Part shown: positions 51,310-60,811 of the stretch, one piece after another
Layout: the number at the start of each line of letters is the position of its first letter
Numbering within the stretch: position 1 is the first letter of the stretch
Assembly (NCBI RefSeq): GCF_024259515.1
Contig: NZ_JANBWE010000001.1
Span: 434,001-498,000 of the forward strand
Reading direction: 5' to 3'
From: Salirhabdus salicampi
Lineage (GTDB): Bacteria > Bacillota > Bacilli > Bacillales > Alkalibacillaceae
DNA: 64,000 nucleotides
The notes under the pieces: generated by a model
Seen by the model: the letters and a program-made list of their open reading frames with translations, nothing else
Database searches by the model: none
Told to the model about the DNA's origin: nothing
Program-made: the position numbers and the translations under genes

Positions 51310-52752
51310 ATGTTTGAAATAAGTCCTGTGTTTTATTACGTCATAATCGGATATTTCATAGTTATTTTAAGTATTGGTTTTTGGTCAGGTAGAGGAAATA
51401 AAACGAGTGAGGACCATTTAGTAGCAAATCGATCAATTGGCGCATTGATTGGTGGAGCAGCACTTGCAGCCACTCAAATGAGTGCCGGTACGTTCGTTGG
51501 TACGATGGGTGTGCATTACTTAACAGGTGCTAGTTTTATGTGGTTTTGGCCAGGATTATGGCTTGGATGGGTTGTTTCAGCCATATGGGTAGCACCAAAG
51601 TTTCAGCGCTTTAATGGTGTTACGGTACCAGACTATGTTGAGGCGAGATATAACAGTAAGGCTGGAAAAGTTATCGCTGCAGTTCTTATTATCGTTGCCT
51701 ATACCGTTTATTTAATTGGTCAATATGTAGCAGGTGGCGTGTTAATGAATACAATCTTCGGCATACCGATGATATGGGGCGCCATTATTACGATTGGTAT
51801 TACGATGATCTATACATTAAAAGGTGGTATGAAGGCCACGAGTTACAGCGATTTCGTACAAGCCATTATTATGGCAGGGTGTTTCTTTGCAGCTATTCCA
51901 CTTTTATTCTCACAAGCAGGTGGATTTGGCTATGTAGGAACATTGTTAACCGACTTAGATGCAAGTATTACAGGTTGGCATTTCAGTGTGAAGGATTTAA
52001 TTGGATTTGGATTAGCGTTTGGTTTATCCATGGCCATTGCACCATATGAATTAGCCAGAATGTATACGTTAAAAAGCCAAAAAACAGTTCGATTAGCTAT
52101 TGGGTTCTCATTTGTTTTCCAGGCGATTGTTGCTATCTCCGTTGCTCTAGGTGGTATGGCAATGCGTTCAATCTTCCCGGTTCTAGGAAATGGTGATGCA
52201 GCCTCTTCTGTAATGGCAATCAATGTACTTCCTCCACTAGTCGGAGCATTATTAATGGTTGCTATATTAGCATCTATTATGAGTACCGTTTCTGGAATCA
52301 TGATTGTATCGGCTTCTGGGGTTTCCCATGATATCTTCGGGGTGATTAAGCCAAACGCTACAGACCGTCAAAAAATGCGTGTCAATCGAGTGGCGGTTAT
52401 TGTTCTAGCTTGTATCCCATTAATCTTTGCGATTAAGCCGTTTGATATGGTTCAGTTTATCGTAATGTTACAAGCATCATTAGTTGCGAGTTTCTTCTTT
52501 GCTATCGTTGTAGTCGGATTGAACTGGAAGGGTGCAACGAAGGCAGGAGCTATTTCCGCTATGCTAGGTGGTGTGGCAACTGTATTGGTGTATTTCCTTA
52601 TTGGAAAACCGTTTGGATTAAATGAAGTTATTCCTGGTGTACTTGTTTCACTAATCATTTTACTAGTAGTAAGTAAGTTTACGAAACCAGTTCCGGAAGA
52701 ATCGTTACGACCATTCTTCGGAGATACGAAAGAAGATAAAAAAGCCGCTTAA
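51310..52752 (+). CDS. Sodium:solute symporter (SSS family)
   Basis: This 480-residue LeuT-fold transporter has 13 predicted helices. SSS features are GRGNKTSEDHLVANRSIGAL, AATQMSAGTFVGTMGVHY (the sodium-site region, about 56-73), TVPDYVEARYNSKAGK and GGMKATSYSDFVQAIIM. SSS members import proline, pantothenate, sugars or carboxylates with Na+. Substrate is unknown, but the genes downstream (peptidases, OYE, PanE) suggest an amide- or amino-acid-like compound. ATG 51310 follows AAGGGGGAG. A weak hairpin separates it from the enzyme operon. Confidence 0.9.
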   Translation: MFEISPVFYYVIIGYFIVILSIGFWSGRGNKTSEDHLVANRSIGALIGGAALAATQMSAGTFVGTMGVHYLTGASFMWFWPGLWLGWVVSAIWVAPKFQRFNGVTVPDYVEARYNSKAGKVIAAVLIIVAYTVYLIGQYVAGGVLMNTIFGIPMIWGAIITIGITMIYTLKGGMKATSYSDFVQAIIMAGCFFAAIPLLFSQAGGFGYVGTLLTDLDASITGWHFSVKDLIGFGLAFGLSMAIAPYELARMYTLKSQKTVRLAIGFSFVFQAIVAISVALGGMAMRSIFPVLGNGDAASSVMAINVLPPLVGALLMVAILASIMSTVSGIMIVSASGVSHDIFGVIKPNATDRQKMRVNRVAVIVLACIPLIFAIKPFDMVQFIVMLQASLVASFFFAIVVVGLNWKGATKAGAISAMLGGVATVLVYFLIGKPFGLNEVIPGVLVSLIILLVVSKFTKPVPEESLRPFFGDTKEDKKAA

Positions 52753-52764
52753 CATATCTAAATT

Positions 52765-52810
52765 CAAGAACCACGTAGGATTTCCTTGATTCTATGGTGG
52801 TTCTTGTCTT
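52765..52810 (+). terminator. Hairpin after the symporter gene
   Basis: CAAGAACCAC (52765-52774) pairs perfectly with GTGGTTCTTG (52797-52806) around a 22-base loop. The following TCTTTGTC is a poor T-run, so some read-through into the enzyme operon is likely. Confidence 0.55.
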
Positions 52811-52857
52811 TGTCATTTAGTTCAATATCAGTATTGTTGTGGAAGGGAGCAGGTTTC

Positions 52858-53667
52858 ATGTCTCAATTTAATAATAAAGTTGCCATTGTTACAGGAAGTG
52901 CTAGTGGGATTGGAAAAGGTATTGCGGAAATGTTTGTAAAAGAAGGTGCAAAAGTTGTTCTCGTAGATATAAACGAAGAAAAGCTGAACCAAGCAGTGGA
53001 AGAGTTTGCAATTCTTTATAATAGTGACCATGTTACATATTTAACTTGTAATCTACAACAATCTGAAGTCATACAAACTATTTATGACCATACGCTGAGT
53101 ACATTTGGGACAATTGATATATTAGTAAATTGTGCAGGTATATACCCGTCTACAGATGCCCTGAATATTACAGAAGATGAATGGGATCGGTTAATGGACT
53201 TGAATCTCAAAAGTAGTTTTTTCTTAAGTCAACAGGTAGCCACCTACATGGTAGATCAAGAAATTGAAGGTAATATCATTAACATTACATCATCGGCTAG
53301 TATAACTACTCGCCCTGGGGTAGCCCATTACTCAGCGTCTAAGGCTGCGCTTAAAATGTTAACACAAACATTAGCAATTGAATGGGCTCAGTATGGCATA
53401 CGTGTAAATGCTTTAGCTCCAGGTCTAGTAGAGACTGAAACATTACAAAATACACTCGTAACTGAGGAAGCAATTAAGGAACATGAAGAGAAAATTTCGT
53501 ATTCTCCGATGGGAAGAACTTGTAGTGTTGAGGAAATAGCTAATGGAGTACGATACTTAGCTTCAGAGGATGCGAGTTTTGTTACAGGACAGACCCTGTT
53601 CGTTGATGGAGGTTATACTGCAGGACGTGTTTTTCAAACGAAAAAGAAAGAGGGGTTAAATCAATGA
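52858..53667 (+). CDS. Short-chain dehydrogenase/reductase
   Basis: This 269-residue classical SDR has the cofactor motif TGSASGIGKGIA (about 11-22), Asp in LVDINEEKL favouring NAD(H), NCAGIYPS, the catalytic Ser in NITSSASI, YSASK (Tyr and Lys) and a C-terminal VTGQTLFVDGGYT. It oxidises or reduces an alcohol/carbonyl. I use ATG 52858, six bases after GGGAGCAGG; the upstream in-frame start lies inside the preceding hairpin. Its stop overlaps the M20 gene start (ATGA), so this begins a tightly coupled operon. Confidence 0.9.
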   Translation: MSQFNNKVAIVTGSASGIGKGIAEMFVKEGAKVVLVDINEEKLNQAVEEFAILYNSDHVTYLTCNLQQSEVIQTIYDHTLSTFGTIDILVNCAGIYPSTDALNITEDEWDRLMDLNLKSSFFLSQQVATYMVDQEIEGNIINITSSASITTRPGVAHYSASKAALKMLTQTLAIEWAQYGIRVNALAPGLVETETLQNTLVTEEAIKEHEEKISYSPMGRTCSVEEIANGVRYLASEDASFVTGQTLFVDGGYTAGRVFQTKKKEGLNQ

Positions 53668-54809
53668 ATGAAGTACTAGAGTTATTAACAAATAAACATG
53701 ATGAAATGGTAGAGCGGTTAAGAGATATCGTAGAGTTAGAGACTCCTTCCCTGGACAAAAAGCTAACAGACCAAGCCGCCAAAGAAATTGCCAAGTTTTT
53801 TGAACAGTACACAGGGGGGAAAGCTGAATTTATTCAAAACGAGCAATATGGAAACCATGTAAAGGGCACATGGGGAGAAGGCGATGATCAAATACTTTTA
53901 TTAGCCCACTTTGATACCGTATGGCGTGAGGGAGACATAAAACGGAAGCCTTTTGAAATTAAGGACGGGAAAGCGTATGGTCCTGGTGTTTTTGACATGA
54001 AAGGTGGACTAGTTCAGGGTGTCTTTGCGTTACATGCTTTAAAAGAATTGAACCAACAAGCGGGAAAAGTCGTATTTTTATTTAATAGTGATGAAGAAAT
54101 TGGTAGCCCTACTTCACAAAAATTAATAGAAGAGGAAGCTAAAAAGAGTAAAGCGGTGTTCGTTTTAGAACCGGCGATGTCAACAGAAGGTTCACTGAAG
54201 ACAGAAAGAAAAGGTGTTGGAATATTTGAAGTAAACGTAAAAGGGACGCCTGCACACTCGGGTATTGATCCAGAAAAGGGGAAAAGTGCCATTGGCGAGC
54301 TAGCCTCCCACATTACATACCTTCATAGTCTTACCGATTTTGATAAAGGTACTACAGTGAATGTAGGTGTCGTTGAAGGAGGTACTACGTCCAATGTAGT
54401 CGCAGCAAGTGCAAAAGCTGATGTCGATTTACGAGTTCGCTATCAATCAGAATTTGATCGCATGTTACCTCTTATTAAAGAAATCGAACCGACTACTGAA
54501 GGGGTAGAAGTAGAAGTAAATGGTGGAATAAATCGTCCTCCTTTTGAAAGATCAGAAAAAGTAGCTTATTTAGCTAATATTGCAAAACAATTGGCAAAAG
54601 ATGAATTAGGTTTTGAATTAACTGAAAAGGCTACAGGTGGAGGTAGTGATGGTAACTTTACTGCTCCGATTGCTCCTACTTTAGATGGCTTAGGTGCCGT
54701 AGGGGATGGAGCACACGCAGAGCATGAACATTTGTATGTATCAGAAATGCCAAAGCGAAGTGCTCTCGTTGCTCTATTAATAAACCATTTTTTAAAGGAG
54801 GAGAAGTAA
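53664..54809 (+). CDS. M20-family metallopeptidase, glutamate carboxypeptidase-like
   Basis: This 381-residue M20 dizinc peptidase has metal ligands and catalytic residues at LAHFDTVW (His, Asp), GPGVFDMKGG (bridging Asp), NSDEEIGS (catalytic Glu and Glu ligand), VLEPA and AEHEHLYV (His). A dimerisation lid domain lies at about 180-290 (GTPAHSGIDPEKG). CPG2-type relatives release C-terminal Glu from folates or cleave N-acyl amino acids. The start overlaps the SDR stop and its last base is the first base of the M28 start codon, so expression is coupled. Confidence 0.9.
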   Translation: MNEVLELLTNKHDEMVERLRDIVELETPSLDKKLTDQAAKEIAKFFEQYTGGKAEFIQNEQYGNHVKGTWGEGDDQILLLAHFDTVWREGDIKRKPFEIKDGKAYGPGVFDMKGGLVQGVFALHALKELNQQAGKVVFLFNSDEEIGSPTSQKLIEEEAKKSKAVFVLEPAMSTEGSLKTERKGVGIFEVNVKGTPAHSGIDPEKGKSAIGELASHITYLHSLTDFDKGTTVNVGVVEGGTTSNVVAASAKADVDLRVRYQSEFDRMLPLIKEIEPTTEGVEVEVNGGINRPPFERSEKVAYLANIAKQLAKDELGFELTEKATGGGSDGNFTAPIAPTLDGLGAVGDGAHAEHEHLYVSEMPKRSALVALLINHFLKEEK

Positions 54810-56539
54810 TGGCAGTAGCAACAGATCATATAGTAAATAAAGTCGACAAAAAACGTTTAATGGAGTATACAGAAAATATTTCTAAGGAAGTACGATTATC
54901 TGGAACGGAAGAAGAACTGCGTGCCTTTCACTACGTACAAGAAAAGCTGACAAGTTATGGATTGGAAACGGAATTGTTTTTTACTGACGCTTATATTAGT
55001 TTACCCGGTGACTCATCATTAATGATAAATGGAGAAAGCTATGAAAGTATTACTCATTCAATGGCAGTTCCCACTAATGATGAGGGAGTTACCGCAGAGG
55101 TTGTATATGCCGGATCAATGACAGACGCTAAATTTGGAGATTTAACGGGAAAAATTGCATTAATAGATGGCTTAGCCATTCCTGGAGCAGTGCAAAAGGC
55201 AGAGAAAGCTGGTGCAATCGCTGCACTCTTCATAAATGCAAAATATACACATGAAATGATTGTATCACCTGTTTGGGGTAATCCGACACCAGATACAAAA
55301 GAATTACTACCGAATATTCCAGTATTGTCTGTTAATTATGATGACGGTCAACAAATTAAGCAGCAGGTGAGTGAAAATTCGACTAAGGCCTTTTTAAAGA
55401 CGACAGTTGATACTGGCTGGAGAAAGATACCTACTTTAATTGCAGATATTAAAGGAAGAGTAGAACCAGAAAAATTTGTCCTATATAGTGGACATATTGA
55501 TTCATGGCATTATGGGGTTATGGATAATGGGACTGCGAATGCAACAATGGTTGAGGTAGCGCGCATTCTATCTGAACATCAAAATGATCTTCATAGATCG
55601 GTACGTTTCGCGTTTTGGTCAGGACATTCCCACGGGCGATATGCTGGATCTGCTTCTTATTGTGATGACAATTGGGAAGACCTACACGAAAACTGTGTAT
55701 TACATGTAAACATCGATTCTGTAGGGGCGAAAAATGCCTCTATCATATCAGAAGGAAATAGCATGGCTGAAATGGTTGATTTAGCTAAGGAAGTAATAGA
55801 GTCACAAACAGGAGAGTGCTTTGAAGGTTCACGATACGGTAGAGCTGGGGACCAATCTTTTTGGGGAACGGGTACCCCTTCACTGTTCATGGGGTTATCA
55901 GAACAACCGAAATCCAATGACCCTGCCTCAGAAGCCTTTAGTCAATTATTTGGCGCTGGTCGTGGGGGAGGATTTGGTTGGTGGTGGCATACAACCGAAG
56001 ATACACTAGATAAAATCGATCCAAATAATTTAGAACGTGATTGTAAAATATACGTAGAAGTTCTATACAAAGCACTAACAGAGCGCATTCTACCTATAAA
56101 CCAGGTAGAAGGGGTTAGGGAAATCAAAGAAGTAGTTTTACAGTATTCAGAGAAGTATGGAGATAAGTTTGATTTATCTCTTACAGTCGCTAGATTACAG
56201 GAGTTGGAACACTTAACAGCCAAATTCCATGATGTTATTAAAAATGTAAAGAATAGTTCAGATGAACAACTCGCTAATGAAACGATACTGGAGTTATCAA
56301 GGTTACTTGTACCATTAAACTATGTATCAGGCGATTTGTTCGATCATGATCCAGCCATGAAGCAATCACCTGTTCCATCTTTAAATAAAATCACGACTCT
56401 AGAAGATATAGAGCTAAATAGTGATTTGTATTTTGAAACGATAACCCATTTGAAACGCCGAGTGAATCGCATAAACTATTCACTAAAACAAGCAATTAAA
56501 ACAGTTGAAAATACATTAATATCTATTCAAAAATCATAA
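54809..56539 (+). CDS. M28-family peptidase variant with PA domain and altered active-site motif
   Basis: This 576-residue protein has a PA insert (about 115-200; GKIALIDGLAIPGAVQKAEK) within an M28 aminopeptidase-like fold. First-shell residues are present: YSGHIDSWHYGVMDNGTANA (His and bridging Asp). The usual Glu-Glu pair that follows (F..GGEE.GL.GS in classical M28) is replaced by WSGHSHGRYAGS near 267-279, and DSVGAKN and a late WWWHTTEDTLD (His) remain. A helical C-terminal extension fills about 420-576. There is no signal peptide, so it is cytosolic. It may be an amidase-like member with a different metal site. Confidence 0.78.
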   Translation: MAVATDHIVNKVDKKRLMEYTENISKEVRLSGTEEELRAFHYVQEKLTSYGLETELFFTDAYISLPGDSSLMINGESYESITHSMAVPTNDEGVTAEVVYAGSMTDAKFGDLTGKIALIDGLAIPGAVQKAEKAGAIAALFINAKYTHEMIVSPVWGNPTPDTKELLPNIPVLSVNYDDGQQIKQQVSENSTKAFLKTTVDTGWRKIPTLIADIKGRVEPEKFVLYSGHIDSWHYGVMDNGTANATMVEVARILSEHQNDLHRSVRFAFWSGHSHGRYAGSASYCDDNWEDLHENCVLHVNIDSVGAKNASIISEGNSMAEMVDLAKEVIESQTGECFEGSRYGRAGDQSFWGTGTPSLFMGLSEQPKSNDPASEAFSQLFGAGRGGGFGWWWHTTEDTLDKIDPNNLERDCKIYVEVLYKALTERILPINQVEGVREIKEVVLQYSEKYGDKFDLSLTVARLQELEHLTAKFHDVIKNVKNSSDEQLANETILELSRLLVPLNYVSGDLFDHDPAMKQSPVPSLNKITTLEDIELNSDLYFETITHLKRRVNRINYSLKQAIKTVENTLISIQKS

Positions 56540-56554
56540 ATTGGAGTGTGTTTT

Positions 56555-57565
56555 ATGCCAAGTATGTTTGATCAAATCCAAATAGGAAAATTAACGGTAC
56601 CTAACCGTGTTGCATTATCTCCTATGTGCCAGTACCAAGCCGAGAATAAAAGAGGAATTCCGGAAAATTGGCACTTTGTCCATTTAGTTTCCCGAGCAAT
56701 AGGCGGGACAGGACTTATTTTTACAGAAATGACAAATGTAGAACCAAGAGGTAGAATTACCGAACAATGCTTAGGGATATATAATGATGAGCAAGTGACA
56801 AAGTTTCGTGAAATTGTAAATGAAGTCCATCGTTATGGCTCAAAAATCGGTCTTCAATTAGCTCATGCAGGGCGTAAATCCGTAATTAAAGATGGAGATA
56901 TTGTAGGTCCTTCAGCTATTCCGTTTTCCGAGGAGAGTCCTGTACCTCGAGAACTAACGGTAGAAGAAATCAGAGGTATTGTTAAACAGTTTGCAGATGG
57001 TGCGAAGCGAGCAGTGGATGCAGGTTTTGATACGATAGAATTACACGGTGCTCACGGTTATCTGCTGCACCAGTTTATGTCACCGGCAAGTAATAAACGA
57101 AGTGATGAATATGGGGATTATACTAAGTTTCCATTAGAAGTGATACGTGCAGTGAAAAAGGTCATCCCTGAAGATATGCCTTTAATTTTACGAGTATCTG
57201 CCGTTGAATTCTCGGACGGTGGTTATACGTTTGAACAAATGTTAGATTATTGCCGGAAATTCAAGGATGCTGGTATTGATGCATTTGATGTCAGTACAGG
57301 AGGAGATTGTCCGACCCGCCCTGAAGTATACCCAGCCTATCAAACGAGTTATGCGGAAGTTTATAAGAAAGAATTAAATGTTCCTGTTATTTCAGTAGGG
57401 AAATTAGAAGACCCGAATGTAGCGGAAGCGGTCATTCGTAATGGTCAGGCAGATATGATTTGTATAGGGAAAGGTATGTTAAGAAATCCTTACTGGGTAA
57501 AAGAAGCGGCAACAGAATTAGGCGTAGATTTAGAGTTACCTGGTGTATATAATGTCGCATATTAA
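56555..57565 (+). CDS. NADH:flavin oxidoreductase / old yellow enzyme, YqjM type
   Basis: This 336-residue FMN TIM barrel of the old yellow enzyme family has VALSPMCQYQA with the YqjM-type Cys near the flavin, LQLAHAGRKS (catalytic His and Arg), HGAHGYLLHQFMSPASNKRS with D/EYGDY, and ISVGKLEDP. It reduces activated C=C bonds with NADPH. ATG 56555 follows TTGGAGTG. In this operon it may reduce an unsaturated ring or enamide before or after hydrolysis by the two peptidase-like enzymes. The natural substrate is unknown. Confidence 0.9.
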   Translation: MPSMFDQIQIGKLTVPNRVALSPMCQYQAENKRGIPENWHFVHLVSRAIGGTGLIFTEMTNVEPRGRITEQCLGIYNDEQVTKFREIVNEVHRYGSKIGLQLAHAGRKSVIKDGDIVGPSAIPFSEESPVPRELTVEEIRGIVKQFADGAKRAVDAGFDTIELHGAHGYLLHQFMSPASNKRSDEYGDYTKFPLEVIRAVKKVIPEDMPLILRVSAVEFSDGGYTFEQMLDYCRKFKDAGIDAFDVSTGGDCPTRPEVYPAYQTSYAEVYKKELNVPVISVGKLEDPNVAEAVIRNGQADMICIGKGMLRNPYWVKEAATELGVDLELPGVYNVAY

Positions 57566-57615
57566 TTTGGGAGGGGCAATCCCTTCCTTTTTATGATCGG
57601 TTAGGAGGAAACAGT

Positions 57616-58662
57616 ATGAAATTTACTATTATCGGAGCGGGTGCAATAGGTGGTGTGATTGGTTCTTACCTTGTTAAAGGAGGTGAGGATGTTACATTTG
57701 TAGATATTGACAAAGATCACGTGGAAAAAATGAATACTGATGGGTTAACAATTGAGAGTAAAGACAACGTTTTTACTGTTCCAGTAAAAGCTTTAACATT
57801 AGAAGAATTGGTTAAACGAGAAGTGAAATTAGACGTTGTTTTCCTTTGTGTTAAAGCATTACACACAAAAGATGCTGTCAACCAATTTCAACATTTACTA
57901 AATGAACATTCTATTGTAGTGTCCTTCCAAAATGGTTTATGTGAGCAAGATATAGCTGCAATCATCGGTGAAGAACGAACAGTGGGCTGTTTCGTAAACT
58001 TATTTGCGGATTACATAAGACCAGGATACATCCATTATGGTGGGGTAGGAGCAGTATATATAGGAGAATTGAACAAAGACATAACTCCTAGAGTAGAAGA
58101 AATTGTGAATCGTTTAAAGGTATGGGGAGATGCAAAAGCAACAGATAATATAGAAGGTTATTTATGGGGAAAACTAGCATATGGGGCAATATTAACAGCT
58201 ACAGCTTTAACAAATGAAAAAATTGCGGACATATTGGATTCTCATCAATACCGAGATATGCTTATTGAATTGGCGAGAGAAGTGTTAGAAGTTGCCCATT
58301 TAGAAGGAATTAAGCCAGAGGGATTTGATAATTGGGAACCAGGGTTATTATACCCTAAAGAAACAGCTAAACTAGATGACATCAATCGTCAATTTGATAC
58401 TCTTGTTTCACATTTGCGAAATTATACTAAAACTAGGACAGGGATATGGCGTGATTTAGCCGTTAGAAAACGTAAAACAGAGGTTCCGTATCATTTAGAG
58501 CCAATTATTGCTAAAGGCCATAAGAAGCATGTACGAATGGGTTTAACGGAGACAACATTACGAATGATTAAAGATATAGAAGATGGAAAGCGAGATTTAT
58601 CAATAGAAAACTTAGATTTGCTTAATGGTGTTTATCTCGAAAAGAAGAATGTTTATTCATAG
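57616..58662 (+). CDS. Ketopantoate reductase (PanE/ApbA) family protein
   Basis: This 348-residue NADP-dependent reductase has the N-terminal Rossmann motif IIGAGAIGGVIGSYL (about 4-18), LCVKALHTKD and SFQNGLCEQ. The C-terminal helical domain (about 185-330) keeps the catalytic Lys in GYLWGKLAYGAILTATALTN. It is longer than housekeeping PanE (about 300 residues) and sits in a catabolic-looking operon, so it probably reduces or oxidises a different 2-oxo/2-hydroxy acid. ATG 57616 follows TTAGGAGG. A strong bidirectional terminator follows. Confidence 0.85.
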   Translation: MKFTIIGAGAIGGVIGSYLVKGGEDVTFVDIDKDHVEKMNTDGLTIESKDNVFTVPVKALTLEELVKREVKLDVVFLCVKALHTKDAVNQFQHLLNEHSIVVSFQNGLCEQDIAAIIGEERTVGCFVNLFADYIRPGYIHYGGVGAVYIGELNKDITPRVEEIVNRLKVWGDAKATDNIEGYLWGKLAYGAILTATALTNEKIADILDSHQYRDMLIELAREVLEVAHLEGIKPEGFDNWEPGLLYPKETAKLDDINRQFDTLVSHLRNYTKTRTGIWRDLAVRKRKTEVPYHLEPIIAKGHKKHVRMGLTETTLRMIKDIEDGKRDLSIENLDLLNGVYLEKKNVYS

Positions 58663-58671
58663 AATATAAAA

Positions 58672-58708
58672 AACAGCCGTAACGAAATGTTACGGCTGTT
58701 CCTTATTT
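58672..58708. terminator. Bidirectional terminator between panE-like gene and opuAA
   Basis: AACAGCCGTAAC (58672-58683) pairs perfectly with GTTACGGCTGTT (58689-58700) over a five-base loop. CCTTATTTT follows on the plus strand and TTTTTATATT on the minus strand. Confidence 0.88.
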
Positions 58709-59880
58709 TAAGGAATTAAAGCTGATAAAACACTTACTCTTGATACAATCCCTAATAATCTACCATCTTCATTTACAACTGTAATTGGGTATTTTGATTC
58801 TGTTGCATCGGCAATTAAATCTTGAACGTATGTTTCAGGTTCTGTTGTAATGTAATTTTTGTCTAATAATTCTTCCATCTTTTTCTTCTCATTTAAACCT
58901 TCAATTGCCTTATCAATCGTAAGGAGTCCTTTTAAGTTTCTATTCTTATCAACGACGAACACACTAGAAATGTTGTTATCTTTCATTTCTTTAATCGCTG
59001 ATTTAATTCCTTCTTTAATAGAAACAAGGGCCGTTGGTTGTGTCATAACGTTTTGTGCTTGCAATACTTTAGAACGATCAATATCTTGAACGAAATCACT
59101 AATATATTCGCTATTCGGGTTTTCAATGATCTCTTCTGGTGTTCCAATTTGTTCAACTTGCCCGTCTTTCATTACTGCAACACGGTCACCTATGCGAAAG
59201 GCTTCGTTAATATCATGGGTAATAAAAATAATTGTTTTTTGTAACTTTTCCTGAAGTTCCATAAGTTCAAGCTGCATATCCCGACGAATAAGCGGGTCTA
59301 AGGCACTGAACGGTTCATCCATTAGTAAAATATCAGGGTCATTTGCAAGTGCTCTTGCTAAACCTACACGTTGTTGCATTCCACCACTTAGCTCATTTGG
59401 AAACTTATGTTCCCATCCGGCTAACCCTGCATTTGCAAGTGCGGTTTTCGCTTTTTCATAGCGTTCTTCTTTTGAAACATTTTTAATTTCTAATCCATAT
59501 TCAACATTGGAAATAACATCGCGGTGATTAAATAAGCCAAAGTGTTGGAATACCATTGAAATTTTGTTTTGACGAAACTCACGAAGTTCTTTTTTCTGAT
59601 AATCCACAATGTTATCCCCGTCAACTTTGATTTCACCGTGGGTTGGCTTGTTTAATAAGTTTAAACAACGAATTAATGTTGACTTACCACTACCAGACAG
59701 TCCCATGATAACAAACATTTCTCCTTGTTTTACTGAGAAGGAAACGTTGTTAATACCGACAGTATGCCCGGTCTCTTTTAATATTTCGTCTTTTGTTTTA
59801 CCGTTTTGCAGCTTTTTTAAAACAGTATTTGGTCGACTTCCGAAAATTTTCGTTAAGTTGTTCACTTGTACTTTATCCAT
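58708..59880 (-). CDS. opuAA: Glycine betaine/choline ABC transporter ATP-binding protein with CBS domains
   Basis: This 390-residue OpuAA/ProV-type ATPase has Walker [10 protein letters not shown] (about 58-66), Q-loop VFQHFGLF, signature [15 protein letters not shown], Walker [13 protein letters not shown] and switch ITHDINEAF. Two tandem CBS domains occupy about 275-390; in OpuA-type systems these sense ionic strength or c-di-AMP. It is the last gene of a minus-strand operon, 21 bp after the permease. It drives uptake of an osmoprotectant, glycine betaine or choline given the neighbouring gbsA. Confidence 0.92.
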   Translation of the reverse strand: MDKVQVNNLTKIFGSRPNTVLKKLQNGKTKDEILKETGHTVGINNVSFSVKQGEMFVIMGLSGSGKSTLIRCLNLLNKPTHGEIKVDGDNIVDYQKKELREFRQNKISMVFQHFGLFNHRDVISNVEYGLEIKNVSKEERYEKAKTALANAGLAGWEHKFPNELSGGMQQRVGLARALANDPDILLMDEPFSALDPLIRRDMQLELMELQEKLQKTIIFITHDINEAFRIGDRVAVMKDGQVEQIGTPEEIIENPNSEYISDFVQDIDRSKVLQAQNVMTQPTALVSIKEGIKSAIKEMKDNNISSVFVVDKNRNLKGLLTIDKAIEGLNEKKKMEELLDKNYITTEPETYVQDLIADATESKYPITVVNEDGRLLGIVSRVSVLSALIP

Positions 59881-59901
59881 ATTCTACCTTCCTCTTAAGG
59901 A

Positions 59902-60753
59902 TTATTTTGATACGTTTGATTTATTCGCAATACCTTGTGTAATACGGTCAATAATAATAGCTAGAAATACGATTCCTAGACCTGCTTCAAATCCTCGTGC
60001 GATGTCAATTCGGTTGATGGCAACAAGTACTTCCATTCCTAAACCATCTGCACCGATCATTGAAGCAATAACAACCATTGCCAGTGCCATCATTGTCGTT
60101 TGGTTAATTCCTGTCATAATGGTAGGAAGTGCTTGAGGAAGCTGTACTTTTTTCAACGTTTGCCATGAGCTAGCTCCAAATGAGTTCGAAGCTTCAACCA
60201 TTTCTTTTGATACATTTTGAATGGCTAAGCTTGTTAAGCGTATTACAGGTGGGACTGCATATATAATCGTCGCAAATACCGCTGGTACTTTACCCATTCC
60301 GAATAGTATTAGGGCGGGAATTAAATAAACGAAGGTCGGCATTGTTTGCATTAAATCAAGTATAGGTTTCATAATGTTCTCAAGAATACGACTATATGAC
60401 ATAAAAATACCAATTGGTATACCAATTATAAGTGAAATAACAACTGATCCAATGACAATGGCAAGTGTCATCATCATTAAATCCCAATAGCCGAATGTTC
60501 CAACGAGGAATAGTAAGAAGGAGAACGTGATTCCTCCTATTAAACTTGTATAGCGGTATCCTAGTAGAAAAACAACAATTATCACTGACCACCATGGAAA
60601 CCATAGTAGTAAATCTTCTAAGTTGGTTAATGTCCAACGTAAGATGCTTGTCGTAGTATCAAAAAAGCCTGAAAAGTTTTCAACAAGCCAATCAACTAGC
60701 TGTGCTGCATACTTACCTAAATCAAACTGTAAATTTTCGGGAAATTCATTCAT
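59902..60753 (-). CDS. opuAB: Glycine betaine/choline ABC transporter permease
   Basis: This 283-residue permease of the OpuAB/ProW family has an amphipathic N-terminus (ENLQFDLGKYAAQLVDWLVE) and about seven helices. It carries the binding-protein-dependent transport motif EASNSFGASSWQTLKKVQLP (about 187-206), preceded by PTFVYLIPALILFGMGKVPA. It lies between opuAC and opuAA, separated from opuAC by a 99-bp spacer with a hairpin. Start ATG 60753 follows AAGAGGTAAC on the minus strand. Confidence 0.92.
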   Translation of the reverse strand: MNEFPENLQFDLGKYAAQLVDWLVENFSGFFDTTTSILRWTLTNLEDLLLWFPWWSVIIVVFLLGYRYTSLIGGITFSFLLFLVGTFGYWDLMMMTLAIVIGSVVISLIIGIPIGIFMSYSRILENIMKPILDLMQTMPTFVYLIPALILFGMGKVPAVFATIIYAVPPVIRLTSLAIQNVSKEMVEASNSFGASSWQTLKKVQLPQALPTIMTGINQTTMMALAMVVIASMIGADGLGMEVLVAINRIDIARGFEAGLGIVFLAIIIDRITQGIANKSNVSK

Positions 60754-60811
60754 GTTAACCTGTTACCTCTTATAGTAACAGTTCCACCTCCATTTGGTTT
60801 TGTTGCAAAGA

